DNA of 64,000 bases. Origin: a virus. The notes beneath the pieces are model-generated. The model made no database searches, had not been told where the DNA came from, and worked only from the letters and a program-made list of their open reading frames with translations. Position numbers and translations under genes: made by a program. Below, piece after piece: positions 42,630 through 49,978 of this stretch. Within the stretch, counting starts at the first letter, position 1; every line of letters begins with the position of its first letter. The stretch covers positions 1-64,000 of IMG/VR virus record IMGVR_UViG_3300032304_001448; one strand, 5' to 3'.

Positions 42630-43031
42630 TTATTCTTCCAAGGCACCTTGGGCGCTGGCCACTAAGCCGTCCCAAAAGGCTTCGCTCGCCGCATTTTCGT
42701 AGGCCTGGCAGATTTCGTCCTCCTCTTCAGGCTCTAAGTCTGAAATGTCGTGACGACTCTCGAAGCAATCGGCCAGCAGTTCGCGGGGCGTATATCCGTC
42801 CGCATACTCTCCGGACAGATTCGGCGCGGCATAGGCATCGGCGACTTCCGGATCCCCTTCGTCGTAGCCTCGCAGGAATTCCCGGGCGGCATCTTTCCCG
42901 CCCCGACTCGAAGCGCGACCGCCCCAAGTGTCTTGCGAGACCCATTCCGCGCCATTCTTTCCGTCACGCTTTCCGATTTTCTCGGCACGTTGCAAAGCTA
43001 GTGTGAATTTTTGGTCAGTGATTGTGTTCAT
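42630..43031 (-). CDS. Acidic protein (133 aa)
   Basis: The start is placed at ATG 43031, which has the same GAACACC spacing from element B (43045-43056) as its neighbours; ATG 43040 is also in frame. Contains KRDGKNGAEWVSQDTWGG and then very acidic helices (ISDLEPEEEDEICQAYENA). A similar K-x-x-G-x-A...W-x-x-D start occurs in several phage early proteins. Confidence 0.55.
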   Translation of the reverse strand: MNTITDQKFTLALQRAEKIGKRDGKNGAEWVSQDTWGGRASSRGGKDAAREFLRGYDEGDPEVADAYAAPNLSGEYADGYTPRELLADCFESRHDISDLEPEEEDEICQAYENAASEAFWDGLVASAQGALEE

Positions 43032-43056
43032 GGTGTTCATCTTTAAGAGGCCAGCA

Positions 43057-43133
43057 GGTTCTTGTTTCAGGGTTCTTGTTTCAGGGTTCTTGTTTCAGGG
43101 TTCTTGTTTCAGGGTTCAGGGTTCAGGGTTCAG
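43057..43133 (-). repeat. Tandem array of 14-bp and 7-bp repeats
   Basis: Four perfect copies of GGTTCTTGTTTCAG (43057-43112, plus strand) are followed by three perfect copies of GGTTCAG (43113-43133). The short unit is the long unit without TTGTTTC, and the array lies between a stop codon and element B. It could be a binding-site array, a replication iteron or a slippage product. Confidence 0.9.
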
Positions 43134-43357
43134 GCAATTTTAGCCGCAATCTCGGGAAGAATTTCGCGCCAATGGTTCGCGATCCAAGCCGCCGCAATAT
43201 CAGCCGCCGCAATCTCTTGTTCGTGAGTTTCGGCTTTATTCAAATGGTCCCAACAACCGAAAACTGCCGCCGAATTGAATAGCCGATCGGCTTCAAAGTC
43301 ATCGCAAGAGAGGTCAAAAGGGAGAGCCGAATTGAGGATGTATTGATTGAGTTTCAT
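43130..43357 (-). CDS. Small helical protein (75 aa)
   Basis: ATG 43357 follows element B (43372-43383) with the usual GAACACT spacing. The product (MKLNQYILNSALPFDLSCDD ... IAAAWIANHWREILPEIA) is soluble and acidic. Its stop lies in the first repeat of the array downstream. Confidence 0.55.
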   Translation of the reverse strand: MKLNQYILNSALPFDLSCDDFEADRLFNSAAVFGCWDHLNKAETHEQEIAAADIAAAWIANHWREILPEIAAKIA

Positions 43358-43399
43358 AGTGTTCAAATATAAAGAGGCCAGCGGTCCGGGCTTAGTGGT

Positions 43400-43651
43400 T
43401 CAGGCTACAAAAACTGCCGGGTAGTCTTTGGGGTATTGGCCTTTCACATATCTCCCGCCTGACGGTCCGTTTTCCCCGGCGATATATCCAAGCCAGCGTT
43501 CCCGGTTGAAGTTGGGATTCTCTTTCGCGAAGTATTCGGCGAAATCGTTGATGATTTCCCGGACGTGACGTTCAGGTGATGCCGGGACATTCGTCGCTTC
43601 CAAGGATGCTTTGAGAATCTCGGCGATTTTGATGAAGTGTTTCTTGGTCAT
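43400..43651 (-). CDS. First gene of the minus-strand small-gene block (83 aa)
   Basis: It is the promoter-proximal gene of the block; the divergent terminase gene starts 60 bases away. The protein begins MTKKHFIKIAEILKASLE and contains ASPERHVREIINDFAEYF and FNRERWLGYI, a pattern I know from small phage proteins of unknown role. An element B copy (43661-43672) precedes it although no gene lies upstream. Confidence 0.6.
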   Translation of the reverse strand: MTKKHFIKIAEILKASLEATNVPASPERHVREIINDFAEYFAKENPNFNRERWLGYIAGENGPSGGRYVKGQYPKDYPAVFVA

Positions 43652-43711
43652 TACATAAACAAGAGGCCAGCAGTCGGTTGAAATAACACCATAACAGAGT
43701 AAACTGGAGCG

Positions 43712-44218
43712 ATGGGTAAACCCTCTCTCCCGGTCGATTGGGATGTCGTCAAAGGTCTTTATTTGCAAGGCGTCCCGGTTGCGACTCTTTCGGAACGCTT
43801 CGGGATCAACGCAAATACCTTACGTGCAAAAGCTTCCAAGAAAGGATGGAACGCGATCGTCGGAACAGAGAAGGAACGCAAAGAGCAGATTACAGAGAAA
43901 AGCACGGCGATCGCTCGGGACATTTGGGCAGAGCGCCGGGAAGCTATCCGGGAAAACATCCACACCATTGGAAGCCGAATGACTACCTACGCTTCGCAAC
44001 TACCTGAAGACCAACTGCTTGCCAAGGCTGATAAGGTAAAGATAGCGACAGAGATAGCGGGGAAGATTGTTGGCCTCGATCGACAAGAGGACAAGAACGT
44101 CGTAAACATCGCACTGTTAGGGAGTTACACCGATTCAGGGAACATGGTGCAAGGTATACAAAGTGACACAATAGAGGGGGATTACTCTGTCGGACACAAA
44201 GATTCCGAACCCTTGTGA
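43712..44218 (+). CDS. Terminase small subunit candidate
   Basis: The 168-residue protein begins with a helix-turn-helix of the terminase-small-subunit type (DWDVVKGLYLQGVPVATL then SERFGINANTLRAKASKKGW) and continues with charged helices (EKERKEQITEKS). Such proteins bind the packaging site and load the large subunit. Unlike most phages, the large terminase is 14.7 kb away at 58885, which leaves the assignment open; a DNA-binding regulator is an alternative. A GGAG site precedes the ATG and a diverged element A (GAAATAACACC) stands upstream, in the 60-bp divergent gap with the minus-strand block. Confidence 0.6.
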   Translation: MGKPSLPVDWDVVKGLYLQGVPVATLSERFGINANTLRAKASKKGWNAIVGTEKERKEQITEKSTAIARDIWAERREAIRENIHTIGSRMTTYASQLPEDQLLAKADKVKIATEIAGKIVGLDRQEDKNVVNIALLGSYTDSGNMVQGIQSDTIEGDYSVGHKDSEPL

Positions 44219-44372
44219 CACCACCACCCACCCCACCAGAGTAGGGGGCCAGGCCGCGGTTCGCCCCTAGATCTATCATTATCATGGCTTGTAAATTTTT
44301 TGGCCCAAAATGGAATTATTAACTTTTCTCGGGGCCGGCAGGAAACTCCCCAGCGTGATGCTATATTAACAA

Positions 44373-44440
44373 CGCAGGAAAGGCTGGTGCCCCGACGGGT
44401 CTCATAAGCCTGTTGTCCGAGTTCGATCCTCGGTCCTGCA
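44373..44440 (+). tRNA. tRNA-Met-like gene (anticodon CAT), reduced D arm
   Basis: A strong T arm (CCGAG, TTCGATC, CTCGG), a six-pair acceptor with an unpaired C1:A72, and an anticodon loop CTCATAA with CAT are present. C1:A72 mismatch plus CAT loop is the hallmark of bacterial initiator tRNA. The anticodon stem has two G-T pairs, and the D arm is only about 3 bp around TGGT, so the whole is 68 bases. It may be an initiator-like tRNA, a modified Ile tRNA or a decaying gene. CCA is not encoded. TATATTAA lies nine bases upstream. Confidence 0.55.
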
Positions 44441-44445
44441 AAATG

Positions 44446-44510
44446 ATGGGGGTCTGAGTTCCGGAGAGATAAACCGGGTGGCCAGTTTACTGGGGAAACC
44501 CAGACCCCAT
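44446..44510 (+). ncRNA. Structured 5' leader of the gene at 44519
   Basis: ATGGGGGTCTG (44446-44456) pairs with CAGACCCCAT (44501-44510) over 10 bp with one bulged G. Inside are CCGG pairing with CCGG and a CCAG-TTTA-CTGG hairpin, giving a possible three-way junction. It starts a few bases after the tRNA-like gene and ends nine bases before the ATG. It may be a regulatory leader or a tRNA-derived structure; I do not recognise a riboswitch class. Confidence 0.45.
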
Positions 44511-44518
44511 CCCACTTT

Positions 44519-44737
44519 ATGAAAGCTACCCTGGAGTTCAATCTACCCCAAGACGACGAGGCCCTGACCGACGCCCGAAAGGGCTCCGACTGGCGATGGG
44601 CGGTCGACGACCTCTTCAACTACCTCAAGTCGGAGACCAAGCACGCCGACCACTCGGCCGAGGAATACGCGATCTTCGACAAGGTCCGCGAGAAACTGGC
44701 AGAGATCCTCGAAGAGCGGGATCTGAGGCGTTGGTAA
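44519..44737 (+). CDS. Conserved small phage protein (72 aa)
   Basis: The sequence MKATLEFNLPQDDEALTDAR, with RWAVDDLFNYLKSETKH and FDKVREKLAEILEERDL, is a common small phage protein of unknown function (start K-A-x-L-E-F-N-L-P, then a W-x-x-D-x-x-x-x-L-R/K helix). It overlaps the membrane-protein gene by TAATG. Confidence 0.7.
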   Translation: MKATLEFNLPQDDEALTDARKGSDWRWAVDDLFNYLKSETKHADHSAEEYAIFDKVREKLAEILEERDLRRW

Positions 44738-44886
44738 TGTCCGGCTGGCTGATCGCGGCGACCGGCGTGGCCTACGCTTGGGTTGCGATTGAGATGGCAT
44801 TATCCGGTAAGTGGCCGTTGGCGATCGTGTGGGCCGGCTATGCTTTCGCCCAGATCGGGCTCTATATCGTCAGCCGGCAGGGCTGA
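44737..44886 (+). CDS. Small membrane protein with two helices (49 aa)
   Basis: Two hydrophobic helices (WLIAATGVAYAWVAIEM and LAIVWAGYAFAQIGLYIV) are separated by a GKWP turn, a form frequent in small phage membrane proteins next to the preceding gene type. Start TAATG overlaps the upstream stop. Role unknown. Confidence 0.6.
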   Translation: MSGWLIAATGVAYAWVAIEMALSGKWPLAIVWAGYAFAQIGLYIVSRQG

Positions 44887-45470
44887 AAGCTCGATTTCAA
44901 GGGAACTTCCTACCAAGTTCCCTAGGAGTTCCCAGGGAAGTTCCCACAGTTAAGTCGTTGATTTTCTTCATACTTACACCGAAAGGGAACTTGGGAACTT
45001 CCCCTATACTTTTTCTTTTAAGAAAAGTATATAGGAGGGGACGCCCGTCCCCCCCGCGAGCGCGGACGTATACTCCCCGCGGGGAGGGCTCTTCCCCCCT
45101 TTTTGAGTTCCCAAGTTCCCATCGGGTCACAAACTGTTGTCCGACAGGGGTTTAACTGTGGGAACTCCCCCCTGGAACTTCGAGGGACGGGGAACTTCCC
45201 ATACCCAGTTCCCCTGCACCTTGTAGCCCTGTATCATGTTCCTCTGTATCCTGCCCCGAGGAGTAGAAAATGCTGAGAAGTTTTTGCGACTAAAGGGCAA
45301 ATGAGAATAACAACTCAGCAAAAACTATGCGTCGGACGTTTTCCACTTAAATAAGATCTCCTCTGTCGGGAGCCTATCTGAGTCCTTCCGGATGGGTTTG
45401 GCTTAAATAAACCTGACACAAAACACCCTTAGTTTCTTACAAGACCGTCTCTGACGCTACACTGTGGCAG
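44887..45470. other. Gene-free convergent region rich in dyad-symmetric repeats
   Basis: This 584-base stretch lies between plus-strand genes ending at 44886 and minus-strand genes ending at 45496. It carries about 12 copies of GGGAACTT or its variants in both directions, including dyads GGGAANTTCC(C) at 44901, 44935, 44993 and 45190. It also has a T/A-rich hairpin (TATACTTTT at 45005 with AAAAGTATA at 45023) and a CTCCCCGCGGGGAG palindrome (45073-45086). No convincing reading frame is present. It may hold a replication origin, partition or operator sites or a bidirectional terminator. Confidence 0.65.
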
Positions 45471-45496
45471 GGTTCCCGAAGCCCGTTTCGGGAACC
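45471..45496 (-). terminator. Hairpin at the end of the deaminase operon
   Basis: GGTTCCCGAA (45471-45480) pairs perfectly with TTCGGGAACC (45487-45496) around a six-base loop. The hairpin directly follows the minus-strand deaminase stop codon (45496-45498) and ends the replication operon. No T run is present, so it may work with the neighbouring repeats. Confidence 0.6.
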
Positions 45497-45921
45497 TAGA
45501 CCCACCGGACCATGATCCCCGCTTCATGGAACATGGTGCGTGCTGCGGAGAAGCTCTCCTCCCATCGGGGAACCGTCTCGGCCGGGCAGTAGACTTCTTT
45601 GATGCCTGCTTGGACGATAGCAGCCGCACAGTGGGCGCACGGCTGGAAGGGGTAGACGAAGATCGAGTGGCCCTGGAGGGGCTCCTTGGCCCCGAGGATG
45701 GCATTCATCTCGGCGTGCAAAGTGAACAACAGTTTTGAAGATCTATCGCTAATTCTATCCACCCGATCCTCGACCCCGCGGGGGAACCCGTTGAAGCCGA
45801 CTGAGGCGATCGATCGATCTGGCCGGACGATGACGGCCCCGACTTGGCTACTCGGGTCCTTGGACCACGTTGCTACATGGCTGGCTAAGTTAATAAACCT
45901 CGCGGTCCATTTGGCGTTCAT
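45496..45921 (-). CDS. dCMP deaminase
   Basis: The 141-residue form starts at ATG 45921 (MNAKWTARFINLA). Zinc and catalytic residues are H69-A-E71 (LHAEMNAI) and P94-C95-x-x-C98 (PCAHC), and SKDPSSQVGAVIV near residue 20 is the usual substrate-site segment of dCMP deaminases. It would turn dCMP into dUMP and feed thymidylate synthesis for phage DNA. A longer N-terminal extension in frame is low-complexity and unlikely. It closes the minus-strand replication operon. Confidence 0.85.
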   Translation of the reverse strand: MNAKWTARFINLASHVATWSKDPSSQVGAVIVRPDRSIASVGFNGFPRGVEDRVDRISDRSSKLLFTLHAEMNAILGAKEPLQGHSIFVYPFQPCAHCAAAIVQAGIKEVYCPAETVPRWEESFSAARTMFHEAGIMVRWV

Positions 45922-46034
45922 AGTTTTGAGGCGGCGGTGGCAGGACTCGACACCTGCTTTTGTCACATATTCTCGTGTTATTTTGTGACGCTCCGTTGTC
46001 CGGCCGCGTGTCCATCCACGCCGCACCGCCATAT

Positions 46035-48356
46035 TTAATAAGGGTCGTTGTCCACCTCGACCGTCTCCGGCGTCGGCCGGGTCAGCCGGTATTTGTTCAG
46101 CTTGGCCGCTCCGCACCTTTTCTTGATGATCTCGATGTTCGGGTCTTGGCGGGAGACAAGCTGACTGAGTCGTGTTGAGAGAGTCCGCACCGGCCAATCG
46201 CGGATAATCAGGGTGTTGTCGAAGGTGTCGTTAAGCGCCTGGAGGAATTCGACGGCGGTGCCCTCCCAGACATCGGTGGCGCTATCGACGCGCCGCCACC
46301 ATGCGTTGATAAGGTCGCGCAGTTCCGCGTGCTTCCCGCCGGCATCAATCTTGTCCCGCACTTCTTGGGCGATGATCCCGCGGACGATGTAGCGGTTGGC
46401 CGCGTCGATATATTTGACCGGCACCTCCCACGCCTTGAGCCAAGCGAGGAAGGCGGGCAGTTCGATCTCCACGTCCTTGAGTTCTTCGACCGTCGGGCCT
46501 TCGTCGTAGGTTCTGAGGGCCAGAGCGATGATCTTATCCTCGTTCGAGATATCGAGAGCGGGGACGGCCTTGATCGAAACCGGATCGTCGTTGGCTGCGA
46601 TGACGACTCGGCCGCGCCACTCGACCATGATCGGGGTCAGATACTTCTCATGGTATTTGTGCTTCCCGTGGGCCACGAGCTTCTTCACGTAGCTCGCGTA
46701 GCGTTGAAGGGCTAACTCAGACTCGGCGGCACGGGAGTCATCGATGATGGCGAGCGGGGACTGGAAGAGATCGGCGTTGAATCCATTGCCTTCGCCCGAC
46801 ACAACCGAGGAGAGATCGGCGTAGCCGCCCATTGCCGGGGCGAGGAGGCGTTCGAGCAGGAAGGTCTTAAAGCAGTGCACCGGACCCACCAGGATCATGG
46901 CTTGTCCCATGCAGAGTTTCCCTTGTTCCGCGCTTTCGTAGAAGCGTTTCAGCCAGAAGAGGAAGATGTCCTTGTAGTCGAGGTGGGCGAAGACGTTGTC
47001 CAAGATGGCGGCGTAGCGGGGAAAACCGACGCCCCAATCGTCTGCGGTCTCAGCGGCCTTGGTGATCTTCACGTTCTTCGCGGTGTTGAGGTATTTCTTA
47101 CCGCCCTCGAACCAGAGTTCGTTCGGGTTGTAGAGGCTCGGGCCGGCACCGTCCACGCGGCGGTGGGTGCGAATGAAGGCTTTGGCTTTGTCCATCGGCG
47201 ACATGGCCGCACCTTTCGGGGCGCGGTCGGAGATGTTGCGGCATTTGAGTTCGCTGGACAGCATCGCGACCATCTCGTAGCGCCAGATCCCGTCGCCCGC
47301 TTTCATAAAGAAGGTCTTCCCGTCGTAGTAGATGTCTTCAAACTGTCCGCTCTTGCTGGCCGAAGTGAATGGTTTGCTAGAATCTGTCGAATCCTGACAG
47401 TTGGTATCGTCGTCCGATACCTCCGCGTCGGATTCTAATCCCGTGGATTTCGACGGGTTCACGCGCCCAGCCTCCGGATTGAAGTAGATCAAGGTCTGAG
47501 CTTTGCCCGTATCCTTGCGAACGCACCCAGGAACCCGGGTCAGTCGCACCGCGGACATGGCGGCGGGGTCGGCTCCGAGTGGGACGACGAGGTCGGCGAT
47601 CTCCGCGGCACGGGCCAAGTAGCCTTCGCGGTCTTTCTGGCCAACGCGCACGAGAGCGTGAGCGGACTTCGAACCCGAGGTAGTGACGGCGACGATTGGG
47701 AGATCGAGCTTGGTAAGGACACGGAGCCAGAGTTCCATTTCGACCGAATCGGATTCGATCAAGAGATACTCATAGGCGACCAAGTTCTCCTCGGCGCGTT
47801 GAGACTTCTTACCGAGCCGCGGAATCGGGAGAAACTTCCCGTTCACCGGGTTGACCATGATCCACGCACCTTCGGTATTGTTCGCAATCGCGCTGGTCAC
47901 GAGTTGTTCGGGCATCGTATCGTTCCAGACGAGCTTCCCCTGGGACTGTTGGTCGGTGAAGATGATGTTCGCCTGCTTTGGGTAGAGGCAGCGAAGGAAC
48001 TCGGCAGCGGTGATATCGGCGACCGCGACAGGCGAGGACTGGAGGAAATCTTCCACCGGAAGCGGGCCTTCCGCGGTCAGGGCCTTGAGCTTCTCGGGAT
48101 CAAACGCCCGTTTGAGAGAGACACGGGCCTTGGGCTCGATCAGCCCCTCGACCTCGGCACGCACCTTGGAGACAGTGTCAACGATCTCGCGGGGTTGGGG
48201 TGGGCGCTCAAGGTAGTGGGTGATCCACTGGTCGATGAATTGGTCATCGTAAGAGTTAGCAACCAGCGCGTGCGCTGCGCCATACATCCATGAGTGGCAT
48301 CCTTGGCCGGAGGCTGGGCATGGGTTTATTCCGAGTTCTTCAGGTGTGGGGTTCAT
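46035..48356 (-). CDS. Primase-helicase (AEP primase and SF3-like ATPase)
   Basis: The N-terminal half has archaeo-eukaryotic primase features: ESD (201-203), SGSKSAH (227-233) and RVPGCVRKDTG (274-284). The C-terminal half has a D5/SF3-like ATPase: a P-loop at 491-498 (GPVHCFKT) and Walker B with IIDD at 537-540, followed by a helix-rich extension. The P-loop lacks the usual second glycine (F instead of G), yet K-T is kept. Size (773) fits phage primase-helicases. Element A (48363) lies before the start, sharing the polymerase stop codon. It probably opens and primes the phage origin together with the polymerase next to it. Confidence 0.75.
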   Translation of the reverse strand: MNPTPEELGINPCPASGQGCHSWMYGAAHALVANSYDDQFIDQWITHYLERPPQPREIVDTVSKVRAEVEGLIEPKARVSLKRAFDPEKLKALTAEGPLPVEDFLQSSPVAVADITAAEFLRCLYPKQANIIFTDQQSQGKLVWNDTMPEQLVTSAIANNTEGAWIMVNPVNGKFLPIPRLGKKSQRAEENLVAYEYLLIESDSVEMELWLRVLTKLDLPIVAVTTSGSKSAHALVRVGQKDREGYLARAAEIADLVVPLGADPAAMSAVRLTRVPGCVRKDTGKAQTLIYFNPEAGRVNPSKSTGLESDAEVSDDDTNCQDSTDSSKPFTSASKSGQFEDIYYDGKTFFMKAGDGIWRYEMVAMLSSELKCRNISDRAPKGAAMSPMDKAKAFIRTHRRVDGAGPSLYNPNELWFEGGKKYLNTAKNVKITKAAETADDWGVGFPRYAAILDNVFAHLDYKDIFLFWLKRFYESAEQGKLCMGQAMILVGPVHCFKTFLLERLLAPAMGGYADLSSVVSGEGNGFNADLFQSPLAIIDDSRAAESELALQRYASYVKKLVAHGKHKYHEKYLTPIMVEWRGRVVIAANDDPVSIKAVPALDISNEDKIIALALRTYDEGPTVEELKDVEIELPAFLAWLKAWEVPVKYIDAANRYIVRGIIAQEVRDKIDAGGKHAELRDLINAWWRRVDSATDVWEGTAVEFLQALNDTFDNTLIIRDWPVRTLSTRLSQLVSRQDPNIEIIKKRCGAAKLNKYRLTRPTPETVEVDNDPY

Positions 48357-48366
48357 TACGGCGTTA

Positions 48367-49743
48367 TTACTTGGTATATTGTTTAGAGATGATCGCTTCG
48401 GCTCCGAGGGGGAGGTCGCTACACCACGAGGGCGGTGTGCACATGATTTTCTCGACGGCTTGGCGATGGGCTTCGGCGTCGGATTCGTCCACCAGCAAAA
48501 CTACTTCGTCGTGGACTCTTAGCAAAATTTCATAACCCGCGTCTTCCAGCGCCATGACGCGATCCATGAAGACATCACGGGCGAATGCCTGAGTGGCATT
48601 TTCTGCGAGGAGACCGCCATACAGTTTGACCTCCATCATTTTGCCGAGACGGGGCAGGAGTCCGGTGATCTCGCCGTTGTGGCGCTTGATCTGTCGGTAG
48701 ACGAGTTCGCGGCCGGAGGGTAGGGGGATGGTCAGTTCGCGGTCATTCGGATCGGTGGAGACACGCAGCGCCCGGTCGAGCTTCTTCCACAGCGCGATGA
48801 TCTTCGGACTGGCCTCGCGATACGACTGCACAATCGATGTCGCTTCCTGCAAAGTTATGTCGAGTCCGGCCAGCATCTTGGCGACGACGACGAACTTCGC
48901 GGGTCCGCAGCCATAGCCGAGACCCAAGACACGGGCCTTGGCGAGAAAGCGCATCTTCGGATCCACTTCCTTGAGCGGTCGCGGATCGTTGTAGCCCATT
49001 GTGGCACGAGCGTGCGCTTCGTAGATGTCAACGCCGCTGGCGATCAGATCAAGGAGTTCACGATCCTTGGCGAGGTAGGGCAGGCAGCGTGCTTCGATCT
49101 GGGCAAGGTCACAGATGACGAGCGTCTTGCCGGCCGGAGCTTCGATCAGCTTGCGGATGTCGACGCCGGCCACTTCACCCTTCGGGATGTTCTGACAGTT
49201 CCAGCCGCCACCGCCCGAGTCGCGTCCGGTCGTCGCGCCGAAGAACTTCAACTCATAAGGCATACGCCCATCGGGGCGGGTGCGAGCGATCATTGTGGTC
49301 ACCGTGTTGAGGTGTTTATTCGCTTTGCGGTAATCCCTGACCGCCCGCACCCACTTAAATTTATCAGAAAATTCAGCCTCCCATGCCGCGCCTTCGGGAT
49401 CCTTCTCGGCAAAAGACTTGGGGGCCCGGATACCTTCCTTCTCGCACTGGTCGCGGATCGCTTGCAGCGAGAGCGGAGGATACTCGCCACCGATCCACGG
49501 AAGCAGGGCTTCGGCACGGCGCTTCTCCAAGATGAGTTTATCCCGCGCCTCGATCAGCCGGTCCATGTTGACCGGCACCCCGCGCATTCCCATCTGGCGC
49601 GTCATGGCCGAGATCCGCCATTCACGGTCGGGCATCTTCTCGGCGAACTGCTGCCAAAGCATGAAGGTCGCTTTAATGTCCAGCAGCGCGTAGCGGGCGA
49701 CTTCTTTTTTGAAGTCGTTGGTCATGTAAGGGGATTTAGGCAT
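48367..49743 (-). CDS. DNA polymerase, family A, polymerase domain of a split enzyme
   Basis: The 458-residue product carries motif A (DLAQIEAR, 212-219), motif B (K269 in RFLAKARVLGLGYG) and motif C (HDE, 411-413). The N-terminal 30 residues (VARYALLDIKATFMLW) keep the last exonuclease motif of the 3'-5' domain. The rest of the exonuclease domain is encoded about 0.8 kb upstream (50567-51052), with three small genes in between. A normal phage polymerase of this kind is one gene of 600-700 residues. The two pieces presumably assemble. Confidence 0.8.
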   Translation of the reverse strand: MPKSPYMTNDFKKEVARYALLDIKATFMLWQQFAEKMPDREWRISAMTRQMGMRGVPVNMDRLIEARDKLILEKRRAEALLPWIGGEYPPLSLQAIRDQCEKEGIRAPKSFAEKDPEGAAWEAEFSDKFKWVRAVRDYRKANKHLNTVTTMIARTRPDGRMPYELKFFGATTGRDSGGGGWNCQNIPKGEVAGVDIRKLIEAPAGKTLVICDLAQIEARCLPYLAKDRELLDLIASGVDIYEAHARATMGYNDPRPLKEVDPKMRFLAKARVLGLGYGCGPAKFVVVAKMLAGLDITLQEATSIVQSYREASPKIIALWKKLDRALRVSTDPNDRELTIPLPSGRELVYRQIKRHNGEITGLLPRLGKMMEVKLYGGLLAENATQAFARDVFMDRVMALEDAGYEILLRVHDEVVLLVDESDAEAHRQAVEKIMCTPPSWCSDLPLGAEAIISKQYTK

Positions 49744-49978
49744 CGGGCTTCTTCAATACAAAGGGTCTTGGTAGCAGGATCGGCCGCTGTCCCGCCTTCC
49801 GGCTGGTTGTCTTGCGGCGGTAGCCGATCAAGGCCAGGTCGTCGCCCGACTTCGCGATGATCGGGATGAGCCGGCCCTGCTTCACGAGGCGCTCGATCTT
49901 CGGCATACCGTGGCGTTGTTTTGCTTGGTTGGTGGCTGTTCGTTGCACGACAGACCCGTCTTTCAGTCCGTAGCTCAT
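49736..49978 (-). CDS. Small basic protein inside the split polymerase (80 aa)
   Basis: Begins MSYGLKDGSVVQRTATNQ and is rich in Lys and Arg (KRHGMPKIERLVKQGR-like spacing, then RRKTTSRKAGQRP). It overlaps the polymerase start by eight bases. No family is recognised; a DNA-binding or processing role would fit the charge. Confidence 0.55.
   Translation of the reverse strand: MSYGLKDGSVVQRTATNQAKQRHGMPKIERLVKQGRLIPIIAKSGDDLALIGYRRKTTSRKAGQRPILLPRPFVLKKPDA

Larger units (their letters stand above)
37033..43672 (-). promoter_or_regulatory. Element B: 13-copy start-associated repeat family
   Basis: The minus-strand core TGCTGGCCTCTT, often followed by AAT and then TGAAC, stands at 37033, 37929, 38388, 39471, 40187, 40772, 41006, 41660, 42419, 42614, 43045, 43372 (one mismatch) and 43661 (left ends, plus coordinates). 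Each copy lies 6-60 bases upstream of a start codon. In four cases the upstream frame ends inside it as L-A-S-stop. It carries no purine-rich ribosome site on the coding strand. It may be a promoter, an mRNA processing site, an initiation signal or a cassette boundary. Confidence 0.8.

Noticed and set aside
43057-43133. CRISPR array
   Set aside because: The 14- and 7-bp units are directly adjacent with no spacers.
37033-43672. Plus-strand AAGAGG in element B as a ribosome binding site
   Set aside because: No plus-strand gene follows any copy; all real genes in the block are on the minus strand.
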